Shown one piece after another: positions 21,650 through 33,800 of a stretch of DNA of 64,000 nucleotides (the stretch's first letter is position 1; every line of letters begins with the position of its first letter). This DNA is from Diospyros lotus. Its lineage: Eukaryota > Streptophyta > Magnoliopsida > Ericales > Ebenaceae. The stretch covers positions 34,729,316 through 34,793,315 of the forward strand of contig NC_068339.1 of assembly GCF_014633365.1 (NCBI RefSeq), given 5' to 3'. A program made the position numbers and the translations under genes. The notes under the pieces are model-generated. The model was not told the origin of the DNA, did no database searches, and was given only the letters and a program-made list of their open reading frames with translations.

Positions 21650-24286
21650 TTAATAGTATTTGTAATATTATGTTAGGTGAACGATGTGTATGCATCGACA
21701 TAAGTTATGTTTCTGAGGTTTCTTGTTGGTTCAGATCTTGCTTCCACTTATGTTTAAAATGTATCATTCCTTCGCTATGATTGGGAGTGTTAATTTATAA
21801 AGGTTATGTTGAGGATTTATCTTTGGTTTATGTTTGATGTATATATATAAAAAAATCCTAGCTATATTAATGCCCTGGAAGGCGGGGTGTTATAGTTTTC
21901 CTCAGTTACTTGATTGGTCAGATGCAAATTTCGAGGACGAAATTTCTTTAAGGAGGGGTGAATATAATACCTAAAATTTTCTAAAAGGATTCAAGCGTAA
22001 TTTAGCTTGGGCTATAAGAAGAATTATCAAAAGATTAGGGGTTATAGTGTAATTTTTCACAAAAATGAGTGATCGAATTAACTACAGGGAATGCTCTAGA
22101 GCTTAGATGTCTAAGGAAAAAAGTATGTCACTGATGAGCATCTTGAGGCATGATTTATAAAGTTGAAAGAAATCAAATCAGAGACATTTTTTGGTATAAC
22201 TATGGTTCAGGTTGAAAAACCAAATTGTCATAAGGGAATTTTGAAAATTCAACAAAACCTTGAATGGATTCAAGTTTTGTATAAGGAACAACCTTGAAGT
22301 GATTTCAGGATGAAACAAGAGGGATTCACGATCAAAGAATACTTTTGGGCCTAAGTGTAATTTATGAAACTTGGCCAAAAGCGGTAAAACAAAACTTTGG
22401 GGTTAAAATGTGAAAGAGGAAAGTCAGGGGTTCATTATGGAATTTTTAGAAACTCAAGGGGTTGCTTAGAAAGGTCAAAATGCAATTTTTAGAAAATTGG
22501 CAATGTGAACACTACCAGCCGTCAGCCACCTCTCTTATTACTAATTGCGGTTGTTGGGGGCTCCTAAGAAGGGATCAGAGGGTTCAGGGCTAGGGGTAGC
22601 CTCATTGGGACCTGTCTATAGCCAAGGATAGGCCACGTTGATGACTGATTTGATCAAAATTTCAACCGTGACATGACCAAAAAATTGAGGCTATGAGAAG
22701 TCAGTTTGGGGGCTAATGATGATAGTTTTGGGTTGATAAAGACCTCGAATGTGATGGCTAAAGGCGTTTGAGGGCTCGATTTCAAGTATAAATAGAGGTC
22801 GAGGGCTAAGGGTTTTTCTTCAAGTTAAAGCTTAAATTCGAGGCTTTAGAGTGTGAATCAAGGGCTAAGGATAAGGAGCTTTTGTTCCTTGTATTTTGTA
22901 GAGCTTTTTTGGAGCTTTTGGTAAGGTTTCATGTGAGTTTTAGAGGGTTTCAAGGGGTCATTAGAAAGCTAGGCGAAAGATTTGGTCAGATCTTTAAACA
23001 TTCGGTTGAGCCACTTTTGGTGGTTGTTTCAGGCCCAAAGTGGTACCATTTTGATTGACTTGGGGTGTAGATTGAGGTAGGAGCAAAAACCAGAGATCAC
23101 CGGTGGCCAGAGCCGGAGAAGACGACCGGAGTGTGAGATGCACACGCTAGTCTTCACAAGCAATACACGCGCAGGGCACGTGACCAATAGGTATTTTCTG
23201 ATTTCTATTTTAATATTTTATGAATTATGGTGTTGGAAAATTTGAAAAAAAAAAATTGAGGAGGTATTTTTTTGGAAATTATTGAGGTAAAAATAGGAAG
23301 AAAATAAAGGAAAATATGAAGAAATTATGGAAAGATAGGTGTTGATATTTCTTTGAATAAATATGATGGCTAGGGTACATTAAGGTTCAAGATTGAGTGA
23401 TTTTGCAAATTTTAAGGCTTGGCACAAAAATCGAGGGTGGTCATGTTATTCGAGAAATGATGAGTTTTGTTTGAAATGTGAGTGATTTTCCCCAAAAAAA
23501 CTTATACGTGATATGTTTGCCTATATTATGCATGATATTCATGAAGGTTGCTAAATCATATGTAATTTATGAACATTTTGTCATATCTGTACATGTATTG
23601 TTGCATTGATAGTCGTAATGTTTCACATGGCATGATATTGTTGGTATATTGATACTTGTGAATGGGATGGGATGTTGCGTTGATAGTATAGTTGTAATTT
23701 CCCAAGGGTGTTGCCAAAACAAGGTATGGGAGTATCCTAATGCCTTGTGTGTATGCTGGGATGACTGCCTACGGTTCTGTGCCAGGCTAGATTACCAAGG
23801 AAGTTACACTAGGGTACTTGTTTATACATGTCCATGCATCATTCATTCATGTTATTTTAACCCTCTCTTAGAAGATTCATCTTCTAATGTTAGACATTTG
23901 TCCCTAGAATATTCTATGTTCCAGGCAAGACGAGCGGTCAGAAGGGAAAATGGGTGATTGAAGCATGAGGGTGGTGGAGGTTGTGCTAGGTCCTGAGCCA
24001 AGGCTAGGACCAGTTATCCAGTTAGTTCTTGTTTATTTTCATTTACGATTATTGTAATGTTATGATGGACGAGCAATATGTATGAACTTATTTATGTAAT
24101 GATTTACGAGATTTCATGAGGTTTTGATTTTGCTTTCGTTTATGAATAAGTTTACTATTCCTTAGTTCTGTTTTGGGAATGTTATTCTTATATGAGAACG
24201 TTGAGGAATTGAGTATGAACTGTGAATGTATGTAAGAAAAAAAAATCTTAGTATAATAACATGCCCTGAAAAGGTGGGGTGTTACA
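21650..24286 (+). mobile_element. Collapsed Tekay-like gypsy: 5' LTR end + 68 bp + 3' LTR
   Basis: 21,650-21,894 resembles the last ~240 bp of the LTR that ends at 24,286 (both finish TGCCCTG.AA.GG.GGGGTGTTA.A). Between them only 68 bp of internal sequence remain, ending in the 'ttcgaggacgaaat...aaggaggggtgaa' polypurine text. The whole gag-pol is missing. The LTR at 21,963-24,286 is of the same lineage as that at 54,556-56,723. Confidence 0.75.
21963..24286 (+). repeat. Tekay-like gypsy 3' LTR (2.3 kb)
   Basis: Starts TATAATACCTAAAA after the polypurine tract and ends GGGGTGTTACA. Shared with the LTR at 54,556: 'ctagagcttagat..ctaagg' near the start, 'aaagaaatcaaatca' and a GAAGATTCATCTTCTAAT block near the end (23,870-23,890). 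A probable TATA box TATAAATAG is at about 22,786. No coding sequence. Confidence 0.75.
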
Positions 24287-24780
24287 TGGGTCCCACCATT
24301 TTACCTATAAATAGGTGCCTCCTTGAAGGCAAAAAGACTCTCTTGGGATAAACAGATCTCACTAAACTCTCATAACTTTTAGGACAGAGCTTTTCGGATT
24401 CTCTCCTCAGATTATTATCCCAACTCTCTCAAGCCATTCGACTGTCACTTTGTAGAACCCATCCGAGAACTTGAACATAACACGAATACCCCATCGAGAC
24501 ACTGATCATATACATACGCTTGCATCATCTCTATGACATTGGACATACATTTGGGCATTTCTCTCAAACTATTGTCTGACTTAGATATCGTAGGGCCCAT
24601 GTGGGGGAGTCCCCTATGTGCCTTTTTGACTTTCATCTATGCCCATAGGATAAGTTCTAGCCTAGCTCATGGGAGAGACTAGAAGCCCCTTTTCCCGAAG
24701 GACAATTGAGGCCCCTTCCTACTGACGCCCTGAAGACCCATTCAGGTGAAAGACAGCGACCAAAGACGTGCAAAAACACT
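24287..24780. other. Unassigned LTR-like sequence with TATA box
   Basis: Contains CCTATAAATAGG at about 24,305 followed by CT-rich leader-like sequence and 'gggcccatgtgggggagtcccc', which looks like an LTR promoter and U5. No termini, TSD or coding sequence recognised. Confidence 0.3.
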
Positions 24781-26260
24781 AGCCCTATGTGGATCTATGC
24801 AAGGGTTTTATTTTCAAAGTATTTTTCAACATAAAATAGCACAATGGAAGCATAAAACATGTAGTAGAAACCAAAATCAACCTTGCAAGACCTCATTTCT
24901 ATCACCCACATGCAAAAAAGAAAAGCCCATGCCATAAGGGGTTTTTTGGTATACCTTTCAAATGGAATTTGGTGTCGGTTGCCTATGCGTTGCTCTTCTC
25001 CATTTTTTTTAAGCTAGCTCCACCGTCTCTACAAGCACTTGGGTGACCAGCCCTCCTCCACAAGCGTAGAGGTCCTAGTTAGCCCAAGCTGTCATGAAAC
25101 CCTCCAATGGAGTTGTGCTAGGACCTTCTCCATGGAGGTGATCTGAAGCTATGTGTGGTCCCTTCTTGGTTGCCTCTTGGATATCCAACAACCACTCGTT
25201 AGTGAGAAGAAGAAGAAAGGAGTTATGCTAGCTTATCTTGGAGTAAGAACAAGAAGAAGTTGCATCTCTAGAGGAAGAAAAAGAAACGAACAAGAAGTAG
25301 AAAGAAGAAGCAAAACAAAGGAAGAATAAAAGAGGTGGAGAACAACTCAAACGATCGGGGCTGATTCTCTACTCCACCAAACCCCTTCAAATCCCCTTCG
25401 CTTTTGTCAACCAAACACTCACACCTCTTCCTTCCCATTCCCTTTCTCATGATTTGCATTAGAGCATTAAATGCTCTGATGCGACAAAGTTGCATCTCAT
25501 TTAATGGTAGAAATGGTTGACAACTTGAGGAAATCAATCGACAGTTTCAAGACGATTGACATTATCTCAAGCACCAGTCGATAAATCACGAACAATCGAC
25601 AACATACGAGCACCGGTCGACCGTTACTTATCGACCGGTTTCATCTGCCAACACCAACTTCATTCAATTACCTCTAAGGCCCTACTATCCAATAGCAATC
25701 TCCCATACAAAAAATACAACAACCAACACCACTGTCCCATAGTGATGAGGAACACACTAATAACAATGGATCACTAATCCACTACATTACTTGGTATGCA
25801 TGTAACTTTTTAGGTTCACAGCCATGTAACAATCAAGACACCTCAACTCCCTGACGTCAACTGATTCCATCGGTCTACTAAGAGGATCTCTCCAAATCCC
25901 CAAAGCACCTTGAAAGATCCTGAGTATCCTCTAGCCAAGACTCAAGACGATCCTAATGGCAACAAAGTCTAACTTTATATGAACCTATTAAGGCTCCTCG
26001 ATTACTGTGCACTATAGTCCTTCCACTGATTAACGTCTTGACTGAGTTAGATTCATGGACTGATTAAGCTCACATATCTCAAAAACTATGATAGATCTAG
26101 TACGATGTGTGATATAGGTAGCATGTTAGATCTAATTTGACATTAGAACTTTTTCCAATCTCATGCTCACCCTGGCTAGGGGATTTCCAATAACAGTCAC
26201 CTACATGGATTATATAGGATTAGCATATGCCCATGCCTAAAGGCACGGTGTAAATAATAT
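24781..26260 (-). repeat. Angela/BARE-type Copia LTR fragment
   Basis: Minus-oriented. The U5 end at about 24,820-24,890 (gcacaatggaagcataaaac) resembles the 'aacggaagcggtttaaaa' end of the LTR at 51,983. The opposite part (cccatgcctaaaggcac, about 26,230) resembles 'cccatgcctatgggtg' at 7,270 and 8,180. 25,530-25,640 carries a TCGAC-motif cluster. No intact termini. 25,200-25,340 is AAGAAG-rich simple sequence. Confidence 0.4.
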
Positions 26261-27940
26261 TAAGATTAAAATGCAATTATAATTTTATGTATTATGTTGT
26301 AATAATTTTGCTTGTATTAAATGCTCTACAAAACTCAAATAAGAAACAAATATATAAGATTTATAATGTTCACTAATATTGCAAATCAAAATATAAGAGT
26401 AAGTAAAAAGAAACTTATACACTGAACAAAAAACAGAAATTAAAGTTATTATATACTTGTTAACGTTTTATAATAAAAAGAAAAAAAAATTACTAAATCT
26501 ATATAATAAAACATATTAGTAAGTGCTCTATAATCTGAACAAATTAAATTAAAAATTTAACATCAAACAATACATACTAGTCGTTGCTCGCCGCCATTGT
26601 TGAGACCATCAACCGGGGGGGGGGGGGGAACCCGGTTCGGGGTCGGAGAACGTTGGGTTCCCGAACGTGATGCGTGGTCGGGAACTCTTTTATTTTTATA
26701 TTATTTTAATTTAAAAAAGATTTTATTGTGCCTAAAATAAAAAAAATGAAATTAATAAAATAAAAATAGAATTAAAAAAATAAATAAATTCTTTTTAAAT
26801 ATTTGCATCTTTAAGTAACTCAATGGGATAGATTAACCAATTTCACATTTCTTTCAGTATCAAATATTCAACACCTAAAGATAAAAATATTAAATTTCAA
26901 ATTAAGCTTCCTACTTTGATATCTTTAATTCAATAAAGTTTTACACTAAAAACAAGATTTGATCATTAATAATTTAAAAAAGAGATTTTTATTTCTTTTA
27001 GAATTGAATTATCCATGTCAAATTTTAAATATCAAATTCTTATACATTAAAACTTACACTGTTGGTATTTTTATATTTAAAAAATTTCAAAAATTAAGTA
27101 TTAAAACTTACATGATATTTCAAAAACTTTCATTGTTGATATTTATAATACTTAAAAATTAAGTATTAAATGTTTTAAAAATAAATTTAAAAAAATTGAA
27201 AAAGAGTCCATGGCCTTGTACATTATTTTTTTTAAATTAAATTTTAAAAAAAATAAAAATTTAAAAAAAATGGAGTCCCCAACCGTCGCTGGTCCCTCAG
27301 TTTTATAGCATAATTATTCAATGCGAAAGATGTATTATTCAGAAATTAAACAATTGGAGTAACACTATAACTACTAAACTAAAATCAATTTCAAATAACC
27401 CAGAACTTGGAGCCTAATGATCTCAGAAGGCATCAATCACAAATAAATTGAAAAATACTGAACCTAATAGATGAGATGAAAATAGAAAGAGTAGAGAAAT
27501 CAAAGAATTTAACACTTATAGGAAGTGAATTACAGAGGCTAATTCAATCACTAGAACTTCATTTTTCGGCATTCTCCCTCTGAGGCTGTAAGCATACAAA
27601 ATTATTCAATAGCCAGGTCTTGTGATTCTCACCTTGTTCAAAGAGACCCAGATTCTCTGTCGAGCACCATTCGCCATGCCCCTTCCACTACCACACGCAC
27701 TACCTCACCCGGTCACTCTCTCCATTGTCCACAGATAGTCGTCGCCCCCCCCCCCACTGCCTCTCGGACCACCAATAGTGTATAGGTTGAGCCAAAACAA
27801 AAAGTCAAAAGGGTTTTAGTAAGGAGAAACGCATTCAACAGATTAACTTTCATTGAGGCAATAGTGCTAAGAAATTTTGCGTCCAAAAAGGAAAAAACCC
27901 CAAATCAACTTCTAAAAGCAAGCAAAAGAAGAAACTTTAC
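26261..27940. other. AT-rich sequence with G14 tract; no gene
   Basis: 26,261-27,300 is very AT-rich apart from a GC-rich patch at 26,580-26,690 containing G14 followed by 'aacccggttcgggg' and 'ggttcccgaacg' inverted motifs. 27,300-27,940 includes a C12 tract at about 27,748. Neither resembles a coding sequence. The stretch lies downstream (minus) of the H+-ATPase exons, where exon 3 would be expected, and no exon 3 is seen. Confidence 0.4.
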
Positions 27941-28212
27941 CTTCTTCTCTTCAAACTTGTTCTTCCCAAAAAGCTGTAACCTCTGCTCATTAGCCTTAGT
28001 GGAGAGGCCTTTTTTGCTCCATCTCAAATTCTCAAAAACCTCTTCAATGGGTATGTTTTCCTGCATTAACAGAACTCAATTCCATCAAACAAAAATCAAA
28101 TAAACCAAACACAGTTCACATTCAAGAAGTGAAGAACATCAAATCTCATATCCATTACCAAATCCACAGTTTCCTTTAACACCGCCTCCAGAACTTCAGA
28201 CTTCTCCCCCAT
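27941..28212 (-). pseudogene. Plasma-membrane H+-ATPase gene fragment (exons 1-2)
   Basis: 5' end of a P-type proton pump gene, minus strand. Exon 1 (28,159-28,212) encodes MGEKSEVLEAVLKETVDL, then GT; intron 28,062-28,158 ends in TGCAG; exon 2 (27,941-28,061) encodes [12 protein letters not shown]...[23 protein letters not shown] and is followed by GT. This is the cytosolic N-terminus of plant AHA-type pumps, closest in memory to AHA4/AHA11-like members, and the exon break within EEKK|E is where these genes split. Exon 3, which should carry the first membrane segments, is absent downstream. A Trp occupies the usual Cys position in LRC(S/T). The reading frame is intact but the fragment cannot encode a pump. 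It adjoins Copia sequence at about 28,558. Confidence 0.85.
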
Positions 28213-28558
28213 CTTTTTCTTATTCTTCTGCGTCTTTTTCTCTCCCTCCCTCTCTCTCTAGTTTTCTCTCTCTATAACACCAAATTTAGATCAGTAGTCA
28301 TAGAAACCCCAGTGAACAGAGCACCCTGCCAGCCACTTACAACACCTCACCCCCACCCGCTATCATCCTTCCCGCCCCCCTCACCGCCGTTGCACCCGCC
28401 GTTGTCCCTCCCACCCCCCTTACCGCCGATCCCCCTACTCGCCATCAACCCTCCCTTCCCCCCCACTATCGTCGCACCCGCTAATAGCGTGGGTGGGTGG
28501 GTTTGTGAGAGAGAGAAAGAGAGAGGAAGAGAAAGAGGCAGTGAGTGGGCGAGAACAT
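28213..28558 (-). promoter_or_regulatory. 5' UTR/upstream region of the H+-ATPase fragment
   Basis: On the minus strand the 80 bases before the ATG are GA-rich (gagagagaggg...agaataagaaaaag), like a plant 5' UTR. Further up, 28,330-28,500 is strongly C-rich on the plus strand and opens a fortuitous proline-rich frame. It ends abruptly at the Copia RNase H junction. Confidence 0.4.
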
Positions 28559-31066
28559 TTCACTTTTAAAGAATTCAAATTTTTCTTTCTCTAAGGGTTT
28601 TGTGAAGATATTGGCAACTTGATGATTTGTATCAACAAACTCCAATTTAATGTCTTCTTTTTGAACATGATCTCTAATAAAGTGATGCTTGACCTTAATG
28701 TGTTTAGTTCGTGCATGAAATATGGGATTTTTGGTCAAGGCTATTGCACTTGTATTGTCACACTTTATTGGAGTATTTTGAAGTTTTATGCCATAATCTT
28801 CTAGTTGATGTTTCATCCATAAGATTTGAGCACAACAATTTCCAGCTGCTACATATTCAGCTTCAGTTGAAGAGAGTGCGATGGTATTTTGCGTTCTATT
28901 AGACCATGATACTAATGAGTTTCCTAGAAATTGGCATGAGCCACTAGTTATTTTTCTATCAATTTTGCACCCATCAGAATTAGACTCTGTATAAGCTTTA
29001 AGATTAAATTCATTTGTTTTGGGATAGAATAATTCCATATTAGATGATCCTTTTAAGTATCTAAAAATTCGTTCGACTGCTTTTAGGTGAGACTCCTTAG
29101 GATCGGATTGAAAACTAGCATATAGGTAAACACTAAACATAATATCCGGTCTACTTGTTGTTAGATATAATAATTATCCAATCATGCTTCTAAACAACTT
29201 ATTGTCCACCTTTTATCCTATCTCATCTTTATCCAAGTATGATGAACTACTCATAGGAGTAGCTATGGGTTTGCTATCTTGAACATTGAATTTCTTAAGA
29301 AGATCCTTAATTTATTTTTGTTGAGATATATAGATTCCTTCATCTTCTTACCTAATTTGTCATTCTAGAAAATATTTCAATTCTCCCATCATACTTATTT
29401 CAAACTCCCCTTACATTAGATTTGCAAAATCATCACATAGGGATGTATTTTTAGATCCAAAAATAATATCGTCAACATATATTTGAACTAATAGAATGTC
29501 TTTCCCTTAGAGTTTTTATAAACAATGTTGTATCTATTTGTCCTCTTTTGAATCCTTTTTCTAGAAGAAATTTGTAAGTCTCTCATACCAAGCCCTAGGG
29601 GCTTGTTTTAAGCCATATAGAGCTTTAGAAAGTTTGAATACATGATCCTCACATTTTGGATCCTCAATACCAGGTGGTTGTTCTACATATACTTCCTCAT
29701 TTATGTAACCATTTAAGAATTCACTGTTGACATCCATTTGATATAGTTTAAAATCTTTGTGGCATGCAAATGACAATAGCATTCTCTTGGCTTCAAGTCT
29801 AGCTATAGGGGCATAAGTTTCATCATAATCTATTCCTTCTTCTTAGTTATACCCTTGAGCCACTAACCTAGCTTTGTTTCTTGTAACAATTCCGTTTTCA
29901 TCCATTTTGTTCCTAAGCACCCATTTGGTTCCTATGGTTGGGTGATATTTAAGTCTTGGAACCAATTTCCACACTTCATTGTTTTCAAATTGATTCAATT
30001 CCTCTTGCATGGCAATGATCCAATTTTCATCATTTAAGGCATCCTTGATGTTTTTAGGCTTTATTTGAGATATAAAGGCAGCATATTGACATTCGTTTCT
30101 AATAAATGCTCTTGTTCTAATTCCTTTAGAAGGATCTCCTATAATATCATTATTTTCTACATATTTTCTTTCTCTTGGGAATGATGATTCTTTTTCTTCT
30201 TGAGTAATGATTTCTTCATTTTGACTTTTGCTACATGAGGATTGATTGTCTTGATGATCTAATGAGAGGTTCTAAAGGTTCTTACTTAGTTCATTTTCAT
30301 CTTCTTCTTGAGACTCAGGGATGATAGGATTTGTATCATAGACTTTTACTTGAATAGATTCTTCTACTGCTAATGTTTTCTTATTGAATAGTCTATATGT
30401 CTTACTTAGTAATGAGTATCGTAAAAATATACCTTCATCAAATTTGGAATCAAATTTACCTAAGGCATCCTTATTATTTAGAATAAAGCATTTGTTATGA
30501 AAGATGTGAAAGTAAGCAACATTATGTTTTCTTCCTTTATATAGTTCATATGGGGTTTTCTTTAAGATAGGTCTTATAGAAACTCTATTTAGAATATAAT
30601 ATGTTGTATTCACGGCTTTAGCCCAAAGATTTTTAGGGAGATTTTTGTCACACAACATGGTCCTAGTCATTTCTTGTAGTGACCTATTTTTTCTTTCAAC
30701 TACTCCATTTTGTTGAGGAGTTCTAGCACAAGAAAAATTATGTTCAATACCATTATCTTCACAAAAATCTTAAAAATGTTCATTTTCAAATTCTCCTCCG
30801 TGATCACTTCTTATCTTTGAAATGCATATGCCTTTATCGTTTTGAACTCTTTTGCAAAATACTTTGAATTGTTTGTATGTTTCATTTTTAAAGGCAAGGA
30901 ATATTACCCAAGTAAATCTAGAGTAGTCATCTACAATGACAAAGTATAATGTTTTCTTCCTATGCTTTGGGTTCTCATAAGTCCACTTGAGCTTGTAACA
31001 CTTACGACAAGTTTGGCATTCTGCCCACTCGAGCTTGTAACACTTACCACTAGTCCGACATTTCAC
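28559..31066 (-). pseudogene. Copia pol remnant: integrase, RT, RNase H
   Basis: Minus strand, high to low coordinate: integrase core (IVDDYSRFTWVIF, IRSDHGGEFENEHF) at 30,770-30,960; KNLPKNLWAKAVNTTYYILNR and the C-terminal GRKHNVAYFHIF at 30,272-30,670; RT fragments with DVNSEFLNGYINEEVYVEQP and LSKALYGLKQAPRAWYERL at 29,561-29,782; RNase H (SSTEAEYVAAGNC, KCDNTSAIALTKNPIFHARTKHI) at 28,559-29,140. Stops and frameshifts separate the parts. Closely related to the Copia element at 59-64 kb, in the opposite orientation. Gag, protease and both LTRs are missing: one side adjoins H+-ATPase sequence, the other a 42-bp repeat array. Confidence 0.88.
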
Positions 31067-31115
31067 CCACTTGAGCTTGTAACATTTACCACGAGTATGA
31101 CATTCTGCCTACTAT
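30985..31115 (-). repeat. 42-bp tandem repeat fused to Copia integrase
   Basis: Three copies of a 42-bp unit (GAGCTTGTAACACTTAC at 30,989, 31,031 and 31,073 on the plus strand). The period is a multiple of three, and the minus-strand frame reads a 14-residue unit of the type GKCYKLEW-ECQT directly into the integrase core, in place of the expected GAG-pre-integrase sequence. Confidence 0.75.
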
Positions 31116-32357
31116 AGCTTGATAGGATATATCATCGCAGATCCCATCAGCTGCGCGCAATGGAACCATGTAATGCACAAATAGAAATGAAATGGCGTAG
31201 TAAGGATAAGCACGATACGAAGGCCTCTATAAGCCATGCATCTAGCGTAATGCTCGTATTTGACACACATACATAGAACGTTAAACTTATATACAATTAA
31301 CTTATCATTTCACAGGCTTGCCCATAACTTTTCATGCACAAATAAATATAACAATCAAAATACCATTCTTATCGCTTCTCATACACAAGAGACCATCTCC
31401 ACATACGTATTAATAAATATTCCCCTTACGGGTGACTAGGGGTACCAGCTTCCTTGGATTGTCTGCCATTTGTCATTACAACTGATATCTGGTGCCCATG
31501 CATTCAGCCATCGACTGCCATGACTCAACGATTGACAGCCTGTAGCTTTGTACCCCTCACCCTTAGACACACATAACAATCCCTTCGCAAGGAGATACAA
31601 ATCCTTGCATAATCTGAACCTAACAATAATGTATCATTCCCTAGAAACTCAAGGGCAATTCAAGACCCTCGTTGAGATTACGAGCATGACTAAACCATAA
31701 TTTACATTATAGTCCAAGTAAAAAAATCGGATCAGTTTATTCACTATCAAGGAGGATAGTGTAAGAAGGACTTGCGATGGAAACTCGCATCCGTAATCAA
31801 GAGAAATAATAACTCAAAACTTGCAAGAGAGTTAGGAGCTTTCTTTTTTGTAGAATATATCAATTGTTCTGGTCACACGTTGCGAATGCATATTTTTACC
31901 CAAAATAATCAAGTTACAGCTCAACAATTAAATCCAACCATACTGGAATCCAAACAAATATTTTTTCCACTTACCTGACTGCTTTAAACTTCAATTACAT
32001 AATGTTTCTTCAATATTTTCCCATTTTTCTTCCTATTTTTCCTCTTCTTCTAGTTGTTTCTCTCCACCTTTTTCTCCCTCAATTTCTCCTCTGCTAGCTA
32101 CTCGAAGAATGCTCAAAACATGCTAGAAATAAGGGTTTTAAAGGGAAAAAATGAGTGGCTGAGCATGAGCTACGTGGCAGCAACAACAACACCGCCTCCC
32201 CGAAATGACATCGTTTCAGGGAGGGCTTTGCTAATAAAAATCAGCATTTTTCCTCCCTATCGCACGTGCACCAAACCCAACTTGAACCCGTGACTTGCCG
32301 ATAGCCCCCCAGTGCACGTGCCGCTTGCATCACCAGCTCCCTCAACTATAATAGGCA
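31116..32357 (-). repeat. Probable gypsy LTR remnant (continues at 34,426)
   Basis: No coding sequence. The minus strand contains 'cagtcaggtaagtgg' at about 31,970 and a Pu-rich leader (32,040-32,120), resembling the CAGTCAG...GGTAAGTCC part of the Tekay-like LTR at 55,320. The sequence resumes after the solo LTR at about 34,426-34,680. Termini not identified. Confidence 0.4.
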
Positions 32358-33140
32358 TGATTAGTGGTTAATTTTGTAAAATTTTGTTATAATTATAACC
32401 CCCATTTTGATTTTAAAATTGGTTTAATTGAATAGTTATGTGTAATATATATATAATATATAATATATTATAATAAACATGTAAATATAATATATATATA
32501 TTATAACATAATACATATACTCAATTGAGTGCATGCATGGAGCATCCATATAATATATAAGTATATAATATACCATATAATATATCATATAAATATATAC
32601 ATAATATATAATTTAATAACACTCAATTGTTTGCTTATAGGCATGAAGAAGGTGGGCTTGGAGACTCAAATTGGATTGAAGAATGAAGAATTCAAACCCA
32701 ACTCATGAAGAATTAAAATCCAACACATGTCCATTAAATTGAAGGCCCAAGGCCCAACACATATTTAAGGCCCAATTTGAGCAAGCTCATAGAAGACATC
32801 ATTTGGAGAAGGCCCAATCATTTTTTAATTCTAATGAAGACCAAAAACCCAATTGTAGAAATTTATTTTTTATTTTTAATTTTATTTTTTTTATTTATTT
32901 TATGAGTGCTTTATTAGGTGTGTTTTTTTAGCTAAAGTCCATTTAACTTTAGGTGTGTATTATAGCTAAAATCCATTTAACTTTATGAGTGCTTTATTAG
33001 GTGTGTATTTTAGCTAAAATCCATTTAATTTTAGGTGTGTATTATATCTAAAATCCATTTAACTTTAAGTGTGTGAGTGCCCATTAGATATAATGATGTC
33101 TAGTTGAATAATTGAAATTGTGTGGTTTATATTGCATCTT

Positions 33141-33160
33141 GTGGGCTATAAATAGCTCAC
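33141..33160 (+). promoter_or_regulatory. LTR TATA box inside a palindrome
   Basis: GTGGGCTATAAATAGCTCAC: TATAAATAG flanked by arms that pair at all nine positions (one G-T). Confidence 0.6.
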
Positions 33161-33707
33161 TTGATTGCATTTGTAAGGTGTGATTATTATTCTTGAATAA
33201 AAGCTTAGTTGTTTTCTTAGAATTCTCTCTTTGAGAATTGCTTTTGTTCTTTCTTATTTTCTCTTGTGATCTTATTTTCTTTCTTTAGTCTCTTGAATTC
33301 TTATGTCATTTATTGTTACTTTATTATCCATCGCCTAAATGGCCGGTTAATTTCTACTATTTTAATTCCTGTCATTTAAATTCTGTTATTTAAATTACAC
33401 CATTTAAATTCCTATCAATTAACTTTTAAATAGAGATGAGTAGCTAAATCCAATCTTGGGTTAATGCAAGGATAGTGTCCAACACCAATGATTCCCAAAG
33501 AAAGCTGCGCTTTAAATGAGTGACATTAATTTAAATTTCAGTATGGGTGTATAGTAATTATTGAGAAATCACTAGGTTTGGATTGGAGCGTAAGCCTAAC
33601 TTAGAGCTTTCATGCCATATATGGGAGTTACTAGAACTGGAAACGCTATTATACCCAAATTCGGATAATTAATTTAGTTGTTTTGTGTATTAATTGCAAT
33701 CTGATTT

Positions 33708-33773
33708 ATGGTAGTTGCTTAAACTAGAATCCCGCATATCATGTATGGGGATTGCTTAAACTATAACTATCAT
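33708..33773 (+). other. 66-nt LTR hairpin module II (best copy)
   Basis: Outer arms ATGGTAGTT/AACTATCAT (9 of 9 with one G-T), internal-loop strands GCTTAAACTAG and GCTTAAACTAT (direct repeats, 10 of 11), inner stem AATCCC/GGGATT (6 of 6), loop GCATATCATGTATG. Confidence 0.65.
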
Positions 33774-33800
33774 CATCTCTAATTACATTTAATAACAAAC

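Noticed and set aside
22120..22180. CTGATGAG...GAAA, resembling a hammerhead ribozyme core
   Set aside because: The bases between do not form stem II and there are no flanking stems I/III. The same place in the related LTR (about 54,705) reads TTGATGAGAG. It is a conserved LTR motif, not a ribozyme.
28312..28569. Proline-rich 85-codon frame on the plus strand
   Set aside because: Comes from a C-rich tract upstream of the H+-ATPase fragment on the other strand; no domain and no codon structure.
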